From Litsea cubeba (taxonomy: Eukaryota > Streptophyta > Magnoliopsida > Laurales > Lauraceae): a stretch of 64,000 nt of DNA. Position 1 is the stretch's first letter; each line of letters begins with the position of its first letter. The DNA lies in assembly GCA_012931725.1 (NCBI GenBank), contig CM022955.1, positions 15,115,116 through 15,179,115 of the forward strand, read 5' to 3'. Made by a program: the position numbers and the translations under genes. Under the pieces are notes generated by a model. It was not told the origin of the DNA. It saw nothing but the letters and a program-made list of their open reading frames with translations, and ran no database searches. Positions 10,444 to 22,486 of this stretch are shown one piece after another.

Positions 10444-12829
10444 ATATAAGTGGCATATCATACATTAGAAAACAAGATCAAACGGAGCTTGCAAAGTTAG
10501 ATATCACACTATGTGATGAAAGGTATTTTAAATTCAATTGTACTAAATTATTTATATTTTTCAGATAAAATAGATTCATTATTAATCTCATATATTTTGC
10601 TTTTGTAGTCGCAAGAGGATGAATCTTACTCTATGGGGAAACTTTGCTTTAGATAATTTTTATTCTTTAAATTCAAGTATAGGCCGAGTTATTATAGCAA
10701 CATCTATAATGGTTAAGCAATACAATGGTAAAAATAGCTTTTTTATCACTAATGATTTTTTATTGATTTTATATGCAACTGATACAAACTTCATGAGTTC
10801 TGTGTAGGAAACATTTATCTCAGTTTATCAACTGCAACAAAGTTACAAATCAACCCTAATATTCCATTAGCAAGACGTTTGCTTTTATGGTAAGGGATTA
10901 ACTTTTTCATTACTAACTTTTAATCTCTATTTGTTAATACTAACATCATTGTGAAACGTTGAGTTACAGTAATGAGCTTTCATTGTTAAATGACTCAAGC
11001 TCTATTAGATTGTCATCACAGGAGTTATTTTTATTATTGAAAAATGGTGTCAATGAGGTAAAGTTAAACTCAACTACATCTTTACTTAATTGATAAAAAT
11101 AATTTTGAATAGTATGCAGTGCATAGTAACTTTTATTTTTCTTTTATAAAAAATACAGGTAAAATATGTTGCAATAAAGGCCACAGTTGTAATGTTACAT
11201 ATGGAAACCCCTTTGGCACAACTTTCCTGCAGTAAATGTGATAAGAAAATTTATGAAAGTGTCAACAATGGTAAATGTGTTCGTTATAATGATTCAATGA
11301 TACCAACAAAGATGAGGTACATAGATAATACATTAAAAAATAACATATCTACATCCTGCAAATATTATGGCACAATTAATTTTAATGTTCCTTTTTATAT
11401 TCTCAGATACATTGCAACTATAACAGTCAAGGATCACACCAAGCAAGTAACATTATTTATGCATGATGAAATACTAAAGGATTTCATGAATGAAACTGAA
11501 GAAGCATATAAAGACTATACGGATAAGGTATTTTTAAATTTATCTGCATATAAATAAATTATGTTCTTTACTTTAAATGTTTTTATATATAAACATTATG
11601 TATGTATATGTATACATTAACTTTTTAACTATTTTGCAGATTAATTAGTATGATCTATTGGCAACTGAAATAAAAAAGGCATTGTGGAAACAATATTTAT
11701 TTCATATAAAAATAGACTCAAGTATGAACAGACTGACATTTGAAAGTGGAATCACAGTCAAGAAAATAGAAGAAATACATTACAAAAAAGAATCTGAATT
11801 TTTGTTGGCAGAAATTGAAAAATGTAAGTTTTATTAAGACATCTTCAGCACTATTCTATGAAATACCATTAACAATTCCTAATTCATGTAAAAATTAAAC
11901 ATGCAGTATCAAACAAGCAAGAAATTGGGACAAGTGAAGATGTTGGAGCAAATAATTTGGAAGCAATAAAAAATAGAAATAATATTGCTGAGACAAGCGC
12001 AGGTGCTGAGACAAGTGCAGTTGCTGACAAAATATTAGGTGTCGGGACAAGTCAATGTGCTAAGACAAGCGCGGATGCTAAGACAAGTACAGTTGCTAAC
12101 AAAATATTAGGTGCTGGAACAAGTCAATGTGCTGAGACAAGTTCAAGGGATGAGAGACAAGTGAAATAAATGAAACAAGTGGATAGGGTGAAACAACTGC
12201 ACAAATCGAAGGAGTTGATGGACAGAAGAAATATCATGAATTGATTGATGAAGACTTATAAACATTATTTATATTTTACTTTAATACATTGGCCCTTCAT
12301 ATCATAGTTCATTTATATGCTTTTTTATATACTAATTCTATTTAATAAATCTATGAAATATTTCCTTTTAAATAATTTTATTTCTTATTTCTGCTCATCA
12401 TTTTTCTTTCTCTTTTTCATTCTTATAAGGTTCATATATCATTCATACATGGTTCATGGAAATAGAAATTTTAGTTATTCCATTGCAGATTCGAGCATCA
12501 ACATCAGCCTCCTCTCCGACTGCAGCCTATGATATGTTACATAGAATAGACAGCTCTACCATCATCGCCACTCATATGTACCATAAAATAAACGGTATGT
12601 TTGACTCGAACATTATTCAATGTTTTCCTTTTGACAATTGATTTAGTTTTATATATAAGATTCTTTTAAAATATTTGCCTTTCTCTTACAAATATCGACG
12701 CCACATAAGAATTGGAAGGCATAAACGTATATGGGGTTCTCCAAAAGATGGTGACCAATCTTGAATTTCGTATATATAATTGTATTAAATGTAGTTTGTA
12801 TGTTTATTCGGTGTCTACTTCGATGAATT

Positions 12830-12865
12830 AAAGGCTCGCGTTGGGCGTGGGCCCTCAAGCGCTAG
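12830..12865 (+). other. Helitron 3' end with hairpin and CTAG
   Basis: GCGTTGGG and CCCTCAAGCGC flank GCGTGGG, and CTAG occupies 12862-12865, followed by T. The same end, with CGCGGGCCC in the loop, recurs at 18655-18685. Confidence 0.7.
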
Positions 12866-13394
12866 TTATATATTGTAAAGCAGCAGGTTTTTTCCTGGGG
12901 GAGCGACACGTGGCGGGGGAGGCTGCCCGGGAGGAGGACACGTGGCGCGCCCTCATGCTTTTTGCAATGTCACTTCCCCAATTGCCCTTCCCTCCTTTTT
13001 AATTCCTTTTAAATTTAAATCCCTATGCAATCCCTAAATTGTCTCATTCTCCATCTAAAATTTCTCCATCTCTCCCTCTGCACACACTGTTATCTCATGC
13101 ACATACAATCACAACCATTCAAAAAAATAGACCCCACTATGTCCCAAGCAAGTGCAATAATCCCTCCATCTCTCCACACGTTTTGCACCCCTAAAATCTC
13201 TCCATCTCTCCACACGTTTTGCATCCCTTTACACACGTTCCTTTTATCCATCCAATTTTAAAATTTATCCCCTAAAATCTCTCTCCCTTAATTTCCTCAC
13301 TACTATCCCTCTTACCAATGAAATAGCTTCTTTCCTCTTTAAGGTAAGATAGTTCTTAAAAATCTTCCTACTCCTCGCCGTCTCTCTAGACACC

Positions 13395-13397
<3 letters not shown>

Positions 13398-13448
<51 letters not shown>
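13398..13448. repeat. (CT)n microsatellite, about 25 copies
   Basis: Uninterrupted CT dinucleotides. Confidence 0.95.
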
Positions 13449-13453
<5 letters not shown>

Positions 13454-14019
13454 GTAACTTTTTTCCATCACCATTCTCTGTATTTTTATTCTCACCTTTT
13501 TCTATCTCCTTGCATGTCAACATTTAACCATTCTTTGTATTACATCATCTATCATTCTTTGTATTTATTTATTTATTTTTGTTTTATTTCGCCTCATTAA
13601 AGATTTTGTTTTTTTTTTGTTACCAGGTTTGAAAACTCTACTTCCAATGATAAAGGTTGTGACTGCATTGTTGCTGGAGCCCTCTAACTTTTTATTATTA
13701 TCAAGACATCCTGTTGTATTATCAGTTTAAACCATGTACTGCTGCTTAATCTAACAATCAACATTTCTAAGTATATGGAAACTCATGATTCTATGAGTTT
13801 ATCTGTATAATCTCTTTATGATAAATTTATGCACAATCATGATCTAATCAATCACAACCATGATGCACCACTGGAACTCCACCATAAGAATACTTATACT
13901 TCTAGATCAAACATCATGCAGGTAGTTGGCCCGGTCAACGGGTTATTTTGTAAGATGTTTATCAACGGCCCAAAAATCTAACATAAATACAAAAATCAAA
14001 TAATAATATTTTTTAGATT

Positions 14020-15840
14020 TCTGTTTTTTTTTTTTTTTTCTGTTTATTTTTTACATTCATTCCTTCTTTATTAATATTATTTATTTTATTAATAAATAAA
14101 CAAGTCTTAATGCGGTAAAATAATTCCTTTTTTATTAGTATTATTTATTTGTATCATGTAGTTTTATTTGTATTATTATATTCTGATGAAGAGGCCGGTT
14201 TATTTAGATTTCTATTTTTTTCATTTTTTCTGTTTATTTTGTACATTCATTCCTTTTTTATTAATATATATAATTGTCATGTAGCTCTATTATTATTATT
14301 ATTATTTGATGAAGAGGCCGATTTATTTAGATTTCTATTTTTTTTATTTTTTCTGTTTATTTTTTACATTCATTCCTTTTTTATTAATATTTTTAAAATA
14401 TTTAAGCCTTTTTAGTGATCATTTAATAGTGGGCCCATTAAAATAGGGATGAGAGAAAAAAATGGAGATAAACTAGGGATGTGGACGTTGGTGGAAAAGA
14501 GAGAAATAAGGAAAGACAATTTAATTTAAGCCTTTTTAGTGATAATTTAAAGTGGGCCCATTAAAATAGGGATGGGAGAAAAAAAATGGAGATAAACTAG
14601 GAATGTGGACCTTGGTAGAAAGGAGAGAAATAAGGGGAGAAAAATTAGGAGATAAGAGAAAAAATAGGAGATTCAGAATTATTTAAATTTTCTTGATTGA
14701 GATTTTTTTTTTTTTGGATTATTTTTTACATTCATTCCTTCTTGATCAATATTCATGTAGTTCCATTTTTGTTATTATATTTTGATGAAGAGGCCGGTTT
14801 ATTTAGATTTAGATTTTTTTATTTTTTACACTCATTCCTTCTTTATTAGTATTATTTATTTTTATCATGTAGTTCTATTTTTATTATTATATTTTGATGA
14901 TGAGGATGGTTTATTTAGATTTCTATTTTTTTAAAATTCATTCATTTTTTTAGTATTATTTATTTTTATCATGTAGTTTTATTTTTATTATTATATTTTG
15001 ATGACGAGGACAGTTTATTTAGATTTTTATTTATTTTTTACATTCATTCCTTTTTTATTAATATTATTTATTATTGCTATGTAGTTTTAATATTATTATT
15101 ATTATTTGATGAAGATGCCGGTTTATTTAGATTTATGTTTTTATAATTTTTTCTGTTTACTCTTTACATTCATTCCTTCTTTTAAGGAGAGGAAAAGTCG
15201 GAGAGAAGAGAAAAAAATAGGAGATTCAGAATTATTTAAATTTTCTTGATTGAAATTTCTGATTTTCTATTTTTATTATTTATTTTTGACATTCATTCCT
15301 TTTTTATTAATATTATTTATTCTCAATTCATATAAGTCATATGGAGTTGGAGTTGGAGTTAGGGTAAGCATTTACAAATGGGCTAGAAATTAGATGGATT
15401 GGTCAATGCATGGGCTAGAAAAATGTCAAACAATGGACCTTGGTCCAACTTTTTACTGACAAAAAACTTGGTAATGGATCTCATGTGTACAAATTAATCA
15501 GATTGGGTTAGGTCAAATGGGCTAGAAATTAGATGGTTTATTTAGATTTCTATTTCTTTATTTTTTCTATTTGTTTTTTTACATTCATTCCTTTTTTATT
15601 AGTATTATTTATTTTTATCATGTAGTTTTATTTTTATTATTATATTTTGATGAAGAGTCCGGTTTATTTAGATTTATATTTTTATAATTTTTAGTTTATT
15701 TTTTACATTCATTGATTTTTTATTAATATTATTTATTTTGTCATGTACTTTTATTATTATTATTATCATTTGATGAAATTTTTTCTGTATAATTTTTACA
15801 TTCATTCCTTTTTTATTAATATTATTTATTAAAACATCCA
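14020..15840. repeat. AT-rich minisatellite, unit about 105-125 bp, with GATGAAGAGGCCGG marker
   Basis: Degenerate units share GATGAAGAGGCCGGTTTATT, then TTTAGATTTCTATTTT, TTTACATTCATTCCTT, TATTAATATTATTTATT and CATGTAGTTCTATT in the same order. Marker copies fall near 14181, 14308, 14782, 14896, 15000, 15109 and 15648. Further units lie at 18100-18240 and 19640-20200, so the array belongs to this Helitron family. The units at 14404-14655 and 15180-15530 are interrupted by other sequence. Confidence 0.85.
14404..14655. repeat. 124-bp tandem duplication
   Basis: AAGCCTTTTTAGTGAT begins at 14404 and 14528, each followed by GTGGGCCCATTAAAATAGGG and GGAGATAAACTAGG. Another partial pair lies at 18255-18420 near the end of element 2. 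Confidence 0.85.
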
Positions 15841-17860
15841 TACTTAAAACATAAGTCACTAAAATAAACAAGTCTAAATAAGGTAAAATAAAAATTGAAT
15901 ATGGGTTGGGCCCAAACGTTGGTTGACCCATGGATCATTGGTCTGTCATGTGTCATAAGGAGATAATCTAGGTTTCAAAAGAAAGCTCATGTCAAGTGGT
16001 TAGGAATGTGGTACAGTTTCTTTTATCAGAGAGGTCCTTTTTTCACATTGACTTACTTTAAAGAAAAAGATAAATTTAGGTTAAATTTATATAAATATAG
16101 TTCACTTCTATTGAACTTTTTTGGAAAATATATAGACCCATACTGTGTAATGATGGACACTGTGTGGGTGTGTGAGTTTAGGTCCCTTGTACATCCCCAT
16201 ACCCTCATGCACACGCACCCACACCCCAGACAAAATTTCTCTCATTCAATTTTAAACTTTCCTTTAATCAATCAATCTTTATCCTTGCCCACGATATAAA
16301 CAGGGTTGACCGTTGACGCATGATCTTCTTTTTTATCATGATTTGACGAATGTGCTGCAAATATCTTTAATTTTATTTACTGACAACCAATTGACTTGGT
16401 CTTTGAACTCATTTTCTGCATAATAGATAGATATCCCATTCTATGGTTAAGATGCTGTCCGTTTCCTCAAACTACTTGCAAAACTATGTGAAGTGTTTGC
16501 ATCTTGGCTTTATAATATATGTTAGCTGTGGGCTACAACTCATGACCAAATGAGGTTCGTTGAGTATTAATGTTTTCTGTGTATGAGTAGTAGAGGAAGT
16601 TGCTGACCAATGAGGTTGGGCTGCTAAGCGTTTACTCACTGAAATTTTCTGGTAAGAGGAGTCATAGATTATACCTGAATTACATACTAAAAGTATAAGC
16701 ATTGCTTTTGGGGCTGCAAAGTATGTCCCGCCTATCTTAAATCCTTCTTTCCTCCATCATGCTATATATATCTTGAACCAATAGTGACGTGAGAGATTTC
16801 TTGCATATTCATCAGTTGGTGAGGATTGAACCCACTTTGTGATGATGGGCCCTACTATCTTGTGAACCCACCTCTCTTCCATGAAATTGAAGATCTTGTA
16901 GCATAATCATCAGTTGGTGAGGATTGAACCCACTTTGTGATGATGGGCCCTACCATCTTGTGAACCCACCCCTCTTCCCTCTTCCATGAAATTGAATGGC
17001 ATTGTTGAATTGATTATTTACTAAAACTGAAATTAATTTTTTGGTAACAGGAGGCATTGTATGTGTTCTGCAGATTGGAATTTTAAGAGGGGTTTGATCA
17101 TGGAGGACAGGGCTTGGTCATTGGGGAAAAGATTAGTGGTCTATTGTTGATGAGGTGTTAACATCCTGTTATTATTATAATTTTTTGAACAGTTCAAGGC
17201 AAGTCATTTGGGGGAAGGAACAAAGATTCAGATCACTTGGGGTTGGATCTGCATAAGATGAGATGTTAACATAATAGGTTTTTTGGGTATGGAATTTGGT
17301 AAATAGAGATCGAAGCAAACAGATTATGTAAATCATGGTCAGGAACTTTTAAAATTCTCATACTCGGTCTTGTGTCTTGTACATAACTTATTATTACGTG
17401 CTATTCTCCTGATGATCTTTATGTTGCCTCTTAGTACTTGTGGAGTGAATAAAAATTAACAGATAATTAATAAATGTCTCAATTCAGTGTCATGGATGTG
17501 CCTTCGTCATTTTCACCACTTCTCTTCCTTTTGAGAGGTTCTCTATAGGTTTGTTGGTTCCAGCATGCTTCTGCTGTAAACTCCATATACATGCACAAAA
17601 TTTACTACACAAGTAATGGAATGAGACGCTTAATTTTAAAATGGACATAGTGATCGGTAATAGAATTCTTGAGGCTGACCATATTTAATTAGGAAAAGTG
17701 GTGATGATGATGATATTGTATGATAAGAAAGCAATATGCTGGTTATATATCCTTTATCGTAACTTTGACAATTTTACACTCACTAAGTTCAGAGCCATAC
17801 TCAGTACGATGATTCATTTAACACTCTGAACAGCAGAAACCCCCCATTAAAATACTTTCT
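15841..17860. other. Anonymous interior of Helitron element 2
   Basis: I recognise no protein, RNA or transposon here apart from the 98-bp duplication at 16811-17005. Open frames are short and lack protein-like bias. It may be captured intergenic or intronic host DNA. Confidence 0.35.
16811..17005. repeat. 98-bp direct duplication
   Basis: ATCAGTTGGTGAGGATTGAA begins at 16811 and 16909 and the copies share GATGATGGGCCCTAC and CTTGTGAACCCACC. Confidence 0.9.
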
Positions 17861-18655
17861 TGGATACCCAATCATAGCCATAAAATCTAAAAGTTTTCAC
17901 CTAATTTTAAGTTTCAAAAAAACCATAATTTGAAATTTAGTGAAATTTTTTTTAACATTGAACCGAATGTGTGTTTATCTTTTCCTTGATACAGTATAAT
18001 TGATGCATGGACATATGCTTTAATAGTCATTTACATTTCACTTAAAAGAAATGAAGTCCATGGTTCTGTCCATGAACTAGTCCATGTAGCAGGAGTTATT
18101 ATATTTTGATGACGAGTTCATTCCTTTTTATTAATATTATTTATTATTGTCGTGTAGTTTTAATATTATTAGTATTTGATGAAGAGGCCGGTTTATTTAG
18201 AATTTTGTTTATTTTTTACATTCGTTTTTTTATTAATATTATTTAAAAAAATTTAAGCCTTTTTAGTGATCATTTAATAGTGGGCCCATTAAAATAGGGA
18301 GTGATGATTTAATAGTGGGCCATTAAAATAGGAATGGGAGAAAAAAATGGAGATAAACTAGGGATGTTGACGTTGGTAGAGTGGAGAGAAATATGGGGAG
18401 AAAAATTAGTAGAGAAGAGAAATACTTGGATACCCAAATCATAGCCATAAAATCTAAAAGTTTACCTAATTTTAAGTTTCAAATAAAACCAATTTCTTTT
18501 TTCAAATTTCCTCTCATGATCCCATTAGTGTGAGCTTAGTAATTTTGTTTTCTACTTCTAACATCAAACAAAGTAACAATTATTAACCAAGTGAAAACTT
18601 AAAATTTAGTTCAATTTTTTTTTACATTGAACCGAATGTGCGTTTATCTTTCATT
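17858..18655. repeat. Duplicated Helitron subterminal block
   Basis: CTTGGATACCC, CATAGCCATAAAATCTAAAA and ACATTGAACCGAATGTG occur in the same order at 17858-17995 and 18424-18650. The second copy leads straight into the CTAG end, so the first may mark an older or truncated end of a related element. Confidence 0.75.
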
Positions 18656-18685
18656 CCGCGTTGGGCGCGGGCCCCCAAGCGCTAG
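18655..18685 (+). other. Helitron 3' end of element 2
   Basis: GCGTTGGGCGCGGGCC is followed by CCCAAGCGC and CTAG (18682-18685), then T. A stem forms between GTTGGG and CCCAAG; it nearly matches the end of element 1. Confidence 0.75.
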
Positions 18686-20258
18686 TTATATAATAAAAGA
18701 CAGTGGGTGAGTTCGCGGGGAAATGACACGTGGCGCGTCCTCAAGCTTTTTGCACCGCTTGATTTCGAAATTGCCATTCTCTCTTTTTTTTTCCCTTTAA
18801 ATCCCTATGCAATGCAATCACTAAAATCTCTCATTCTCCCTAAAATCTCTCCATCTACACACATTTTATCTTCTTTCACACATTTGGTGACCATCAACAA
18901 AACAAATCCCATCCATTGGATGGGTTCATGGCCAATCCAAATAAATTTCAGGCCCCACAATATTCATACGCCATATAAATGTGGCGATGTGGACTCACCA
19001 TGTAATTGAAGATGGCCAGCCACCATATACGATGTATATAAAAGGATAGATGAGGTAGTGATTGCTTGAGTAGATGAGATTGGGCTTGATAACAATGCTC
19101 TTGATTTAGAAAAAAAAATCTAATTTGGACCCATTCTTCAAACTTATCATTTGACAGTAAGAAATCCATACAAATTTCACGCCCATAATAATCGTATGCA
19201 ACCAAATCGATCCTGTTATAAGACCTATCTTTTGTATGGAAGATACTATTAATAACAGTTGGATCAAGAAAATTTAAAGCATCTTCCATGAGATCCCTAA
19301 AGGCCTAAAATCATCTTACACTCAAATGCCTAAAATCTCTCCATGAGATCTCTAAATGAGCTAACACACGTTGGCCATTTCAATTTTGATTGGTGAGTAA
19401 CCCGGCCCATTTCAATTTTCAAATACCAATCCCTACCCCCACATTCTGTGGCATGCATAACAACCATCCAACCCAGATCAAAATAACATGATGCTAGACC
19501 CTCCACCATTGATGCATGAGTAACCCGACCCATTTCCATTTTCAAATACCAATTCCTATCCCACATTCTATGGCATGCATAACAACCATCCGACCTAGAT
19601 CAAAATAACATATGATGTTAGACTGACACCATTGATGCGAGAGTAACGAGGCCGGTTTATTTAAACTTATGGTGGCTTTATTTCTTTTTTATTATATTTT
19701 GATTACGATGCCGGTTTATTTAGATTTTTTTTTCTGTTTATTACATTCACTCCTTTTTTATTAATATTATTTGTTTTTTTTCATGTAATTCTATTTATAT
19801 TATTATATTTTGATGAAGAAGTCGGTTTATTTAGATTTATGTTTTTTTTATTTTCTTTATTTTTTTTTACATTCATTTCTTTTTTATTAATATTATTTAT
19901 TTTTGTCATGTAGTTCTATTTTATTATTATTATATTTTGATGAGGATGCTGGTTTATTTAGATTTATGTTTTTTTTTTACTTTTTCTATTTAATTTTTAC
20001 ATTCATTCCTTTTTATTAATATTATTTATTTTTGTCATGTAGTTCTATTTTTATTATATTTTCATGACGAGGCCGGTTTATTTAGATTTTTATTTTTTTA
20101 TTTTTTCTGTTTATTTTTTACATTCAATCCTTTTTTATTAATATTCTTTATTTTTTTCATGTAGTTCTATTTTTTTATTATTCTTTGATGATTTTCAAGG
20201 AGTCTAAGTTTTATGTTGACTTTAGGTGATCGAGGTATATGGGGCCCTGAAGCGCTAG
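18686..20258 (+). mobile_element. Helitron-like element 3
   Basis: Begins TTATATAATAAAAGACAG directly after the CTAG of element 2 and ends GGGGCCCTGAAGCG then CTAG at 20255-20258, followed by T. Its first 200 bp match the head of element 2. The minus strand at 18948-19289 is open for 113 codons (MEDALNFLDPTVINSIFHTK) and might be a captured fragment, but I know no family for it. A near-repeat around AACCCGACCCATTTC occurs at 19395 and 19515. Confidence 0.6.
19640..20205. repeat. Second block of the GATGAAGAGGCCGG minisatellite
   Basis: Units with GGTTTATTTAGATTT, TTTACATTCATTCC and CATGTAGTTCTATT recur about every 115-125 bp, with marker copies near 19640, 19695, 19810, 19938 and 20062. Same family as 14020-15840. 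Confidence 0.85.
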
Positions 20259-21591
20259 TCAATAAAAATTAGAAATAATAGTTCACAAGAGAGATCTGCG
20301 CTGGCGAATTCATTGTTTGAAAATATAGCAGATAAGTTTTAAATGTATCTCATCAGTGTATCATCATAAGATTCATTTTATCCTTAGAACTGAAATTATC
20401 ATGATATTATTGCGAAAAAGAATGCAACAAAACTTAAGGAATCTATATAGTTTTTAGAGAACCATAGATTTATATCTTGACTTTTTTATTTTAAATTATT
20501 TAAAATATTTTTTGCTCAACAATGTTTTCCTGGTTCTCTTACCAATGTTATTTGCTAGTGATATTTGCTACATTGGTCCTATTATATTGAGATGACAACC
20601 AGGGCACAATAGATAAAGCCCCCCAAAAAAAATCTCAAAAGTCACTATTATATTTTTATTGTAATGGCCTTCTAGAATCTAGACTAGTGGTAAGTAAAGT
20701 GGTCTTTCTAGTAGTTAAAAATGCATTCTTTGATTGCCCATTTGTGCAAGTTTATTAAGGCTCAAAATCAAGAATTAAGTGAATTCAATAAGAAGGGTTT
20801 GCAATTAGAAAGAATGAAGAAAAGGGACATAATAGAAACAATATTTTCTTGTGAACAGAGAACTACGTTTGCAGATTAATTAGTCGAATCAATGTGACTA
20901 GATAAGCATTCAGGTCTATGTGGTACCTTTTTAATATGAATGTTGCATTTTTTTTTCTCTCTTCCTTATAGCATTTTTTTTTTTAATTCCTTCATTGGTT
21001 TTGCAATGTTGGTGGATGCAACTTATTGCTTTTCGCATATATGATAAAATAGTAGGGACCCAAAAGTTCAATCCATCTAATAGTTTGCATGGAATGTTTG
21101 TCTAACGCCCACAATTCTCTAAGAAATGGCTTTAAGTTTTATTTAATTGATGCCACTTTATTGTAATTTGGTGCGATGTTCTTCCACGAAGAAAATGTAC
21201 TATTTTTAAATATTTTCCTTGAGTCCATAAAAACTGTTCTCCGAAGGAGAGTGAGTTGGAAGTAGAAACCGCTTTTTCCACAGCACTTTAAAAATAAAAA
21301 TCAGAAAATTGTGAAATTCTAGTGTTACTCAAACGTGCCCCTAACCCCTATCATTTTTTTTAGCATACATGGATCGATCTAAATAACAAGCGAGCCAAAT
21401 AAAATTAGCTTTTAATTTCTTATGGTTGGTGCACATTCGGCGCAGAATCTCCTTTTGAGGTACATGGACGGTTTAATTCACTCTAGATAATATGTTCCAG
21501 CTCAAATTGATATTAGGCCTAGCTTAGGTTATCTTAAGGTTGATGTTTCCGACCCCACAGATGCAGTTTCAAACCAGGTTTTAGGCAATAC
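20259..21591. other. Intergenic, nothing recognised
   Basis: AT-rich DNA without protein-like frames, clear transposon ends or RNA genes. Confidence 0.5.
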
Positions 21592-21599
21592 ATCCCAGA

Positions 21600-22188
21600 T
21601 AGGGTTGTAAACGGGTCGGTTCCGGTCCGGGTCCAGGGTGGAACCGGAACCGGAACCGTTTTCTAAGAAGGGGAACCGGAACCGGAACCGTTAAGAATAA
21701 TGGGAACCGGAACCGGAACCATTTGTGAGGCGGGTCTGGTTCCGGTTCCGGGTCTAGACTAATACCTGTATTTTTCTTTAAAAAATTTATGCTTTTTTCA
21801 CATTTCAATTGGATCACGTACCTACAAACACTAATGTGACATTTTGTCTATCAATAACAGACACTTTTAACCAAAAACTCAGAAATCACATCCAAACAGG
21901 CAATGAGATGTAGAAAAGTAGAAAACCCTAATGTAGAAAAGTAGAAAAGTAAAAAGGGTTCTGTTCTCACATAATAAAGTTACCTTATGTTAGTATATAT
22001 TAGGTCGGGTCCCGGGTCCACGGGTCTGAGCCACTGTGGATCCGGAACCGTTTAGGTATCGGTTCCAAAAAAAAGATCCAGAATCGGAACCATTTTCTTA
22101 TCAGGACCAAAATAAGGACCCAGATCCGGATCCTAACGGGTCGGAACCTTCGGGTAATCGGAGAATCGGGTATCCATTTACAACCCTA
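21600..22188. mobile_element. hAT-type non-autonomous element, 8-bp target duplication
   Basis: Ends TAGGGTTGTAAA and its complement TTTACAACCCTA; flanked by ATCCCAGA at 21592-21599 and 22189-22196, the 8-bp duplication typical of hAT elements. Subterminal regions are dense in GGAACC/GGTTCC repeats (about 21620-21760 and 22030-22150), likely transposase-binding arrays. At 589 bp it encodes nothing. Confidence 0.92.
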
Positions 22189-22196
22189 ATCCCAGA

Positions 22197-22447
22197 CCTA
22201 ATATATATATATATATATTCATGTATAAACTCTACAAGACTCAACTCCTAGAAAGGGCCTAATTCAGTTAATAACATCACTTTCGCAATGTAGTCCAAAA
22301 GGTCATTGTTTTGGTGCAATGATTGAGAGGAGAGGGAGAGGGAGAGGTAGAGACAGGAACAGGGACAGCAGGCAAAGGGCGGCGGCGGCAGCGGCGAGAG
22401 GAGAGGGAGAGACTGGGAGAGAGACAGGGAGAAGGAGAGAGGGCAGT

Positions 22448-22486
<39 letters not shown>

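Larger units (their letters stand above)
5782..12169 (+). pseudogene. Helitron-borne replication protein A large-subunit-like gene, disrupted
   Basis: Nine exons can be read with GT/AG junctions and consistent phases: 5782-5937, 6029-6299, 6383-6412 plus 10453-10522 (one exon split by the Pack-MULE), 10609-10727, 10808-10889, 10970-11057, 11159-11527, 11640-11823 and 11907-12169. Without the insertion this is 544 codons including the stop. The first exons resemble the N-terminal OB fold of plant Helitron RPA proteins (MTSTRFHRLKELHPYND), the middle the DNA-binding OB folds (NLTLWGNFAL), and the 11159 exon the zinc-bearing fold with CSKC. The fourth zinc cysteine position reads Y in CKYYG. The C-terminal tail is repetitive (AETSAGAETSA). 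RPA binds single-stranded DNA; plant Helitrons often carry such genes. Breaks are the 4 kb insertion and an in-frame TAG at 11646-11648. Confidence 0.8.
5532..12865 (+). mobile_element. Helitron-like element 1 carrying an RPA-type gene
   Basis: The left end reads TTATATATATTAAAGCAGC, close to plant Helitron 5' ends, and the right end at 12862-12865 is CTAG followed by T. The 3' end holds a hairpin-forming GCGTTGGG and CCCTCAAGCGC immediately before CTAG. There are no terminal inverted repeats. The payload is a multi-exon RPA70-like gene; no RepHel helicase is seen, so the element is non-autonomous. It contains a Pack-MULE at 6413-10443 and abuts element 2 with no spacer. The exact first base is uncertain by several bases. 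Confidence 0.7.
12866..18685 (+). mobile_element. Helitron-like element 2
   Basis: Begins TTATATATTGTAAAGCAGC directly after the CTAG of element 1 and ends with a hairpin and CTAG at 18682-18685. The 5' 250 bp (two ACACGTGGC boxes, then TTTTTGCA and AAATCCCTATGCAATCC) is shared with element 3, showing they are one family. The body is AT-rich minisatellite (14020-15840) and repeated blocks with no recognisable gene; 15,900-17,860 holds anonymous sequence. The ACACGTGGC boxes match plant G-boxes and could be promoter elements. Confidence 0.65.

Noticed and set aside
9767..10465. Overlapping + and - strand frames rich in Phe/Leu/Pro/Ser or Lys/Arg/Glu
   Set aside because: Products of the polypyrimidine tract and the TIR arm; simple composition only.
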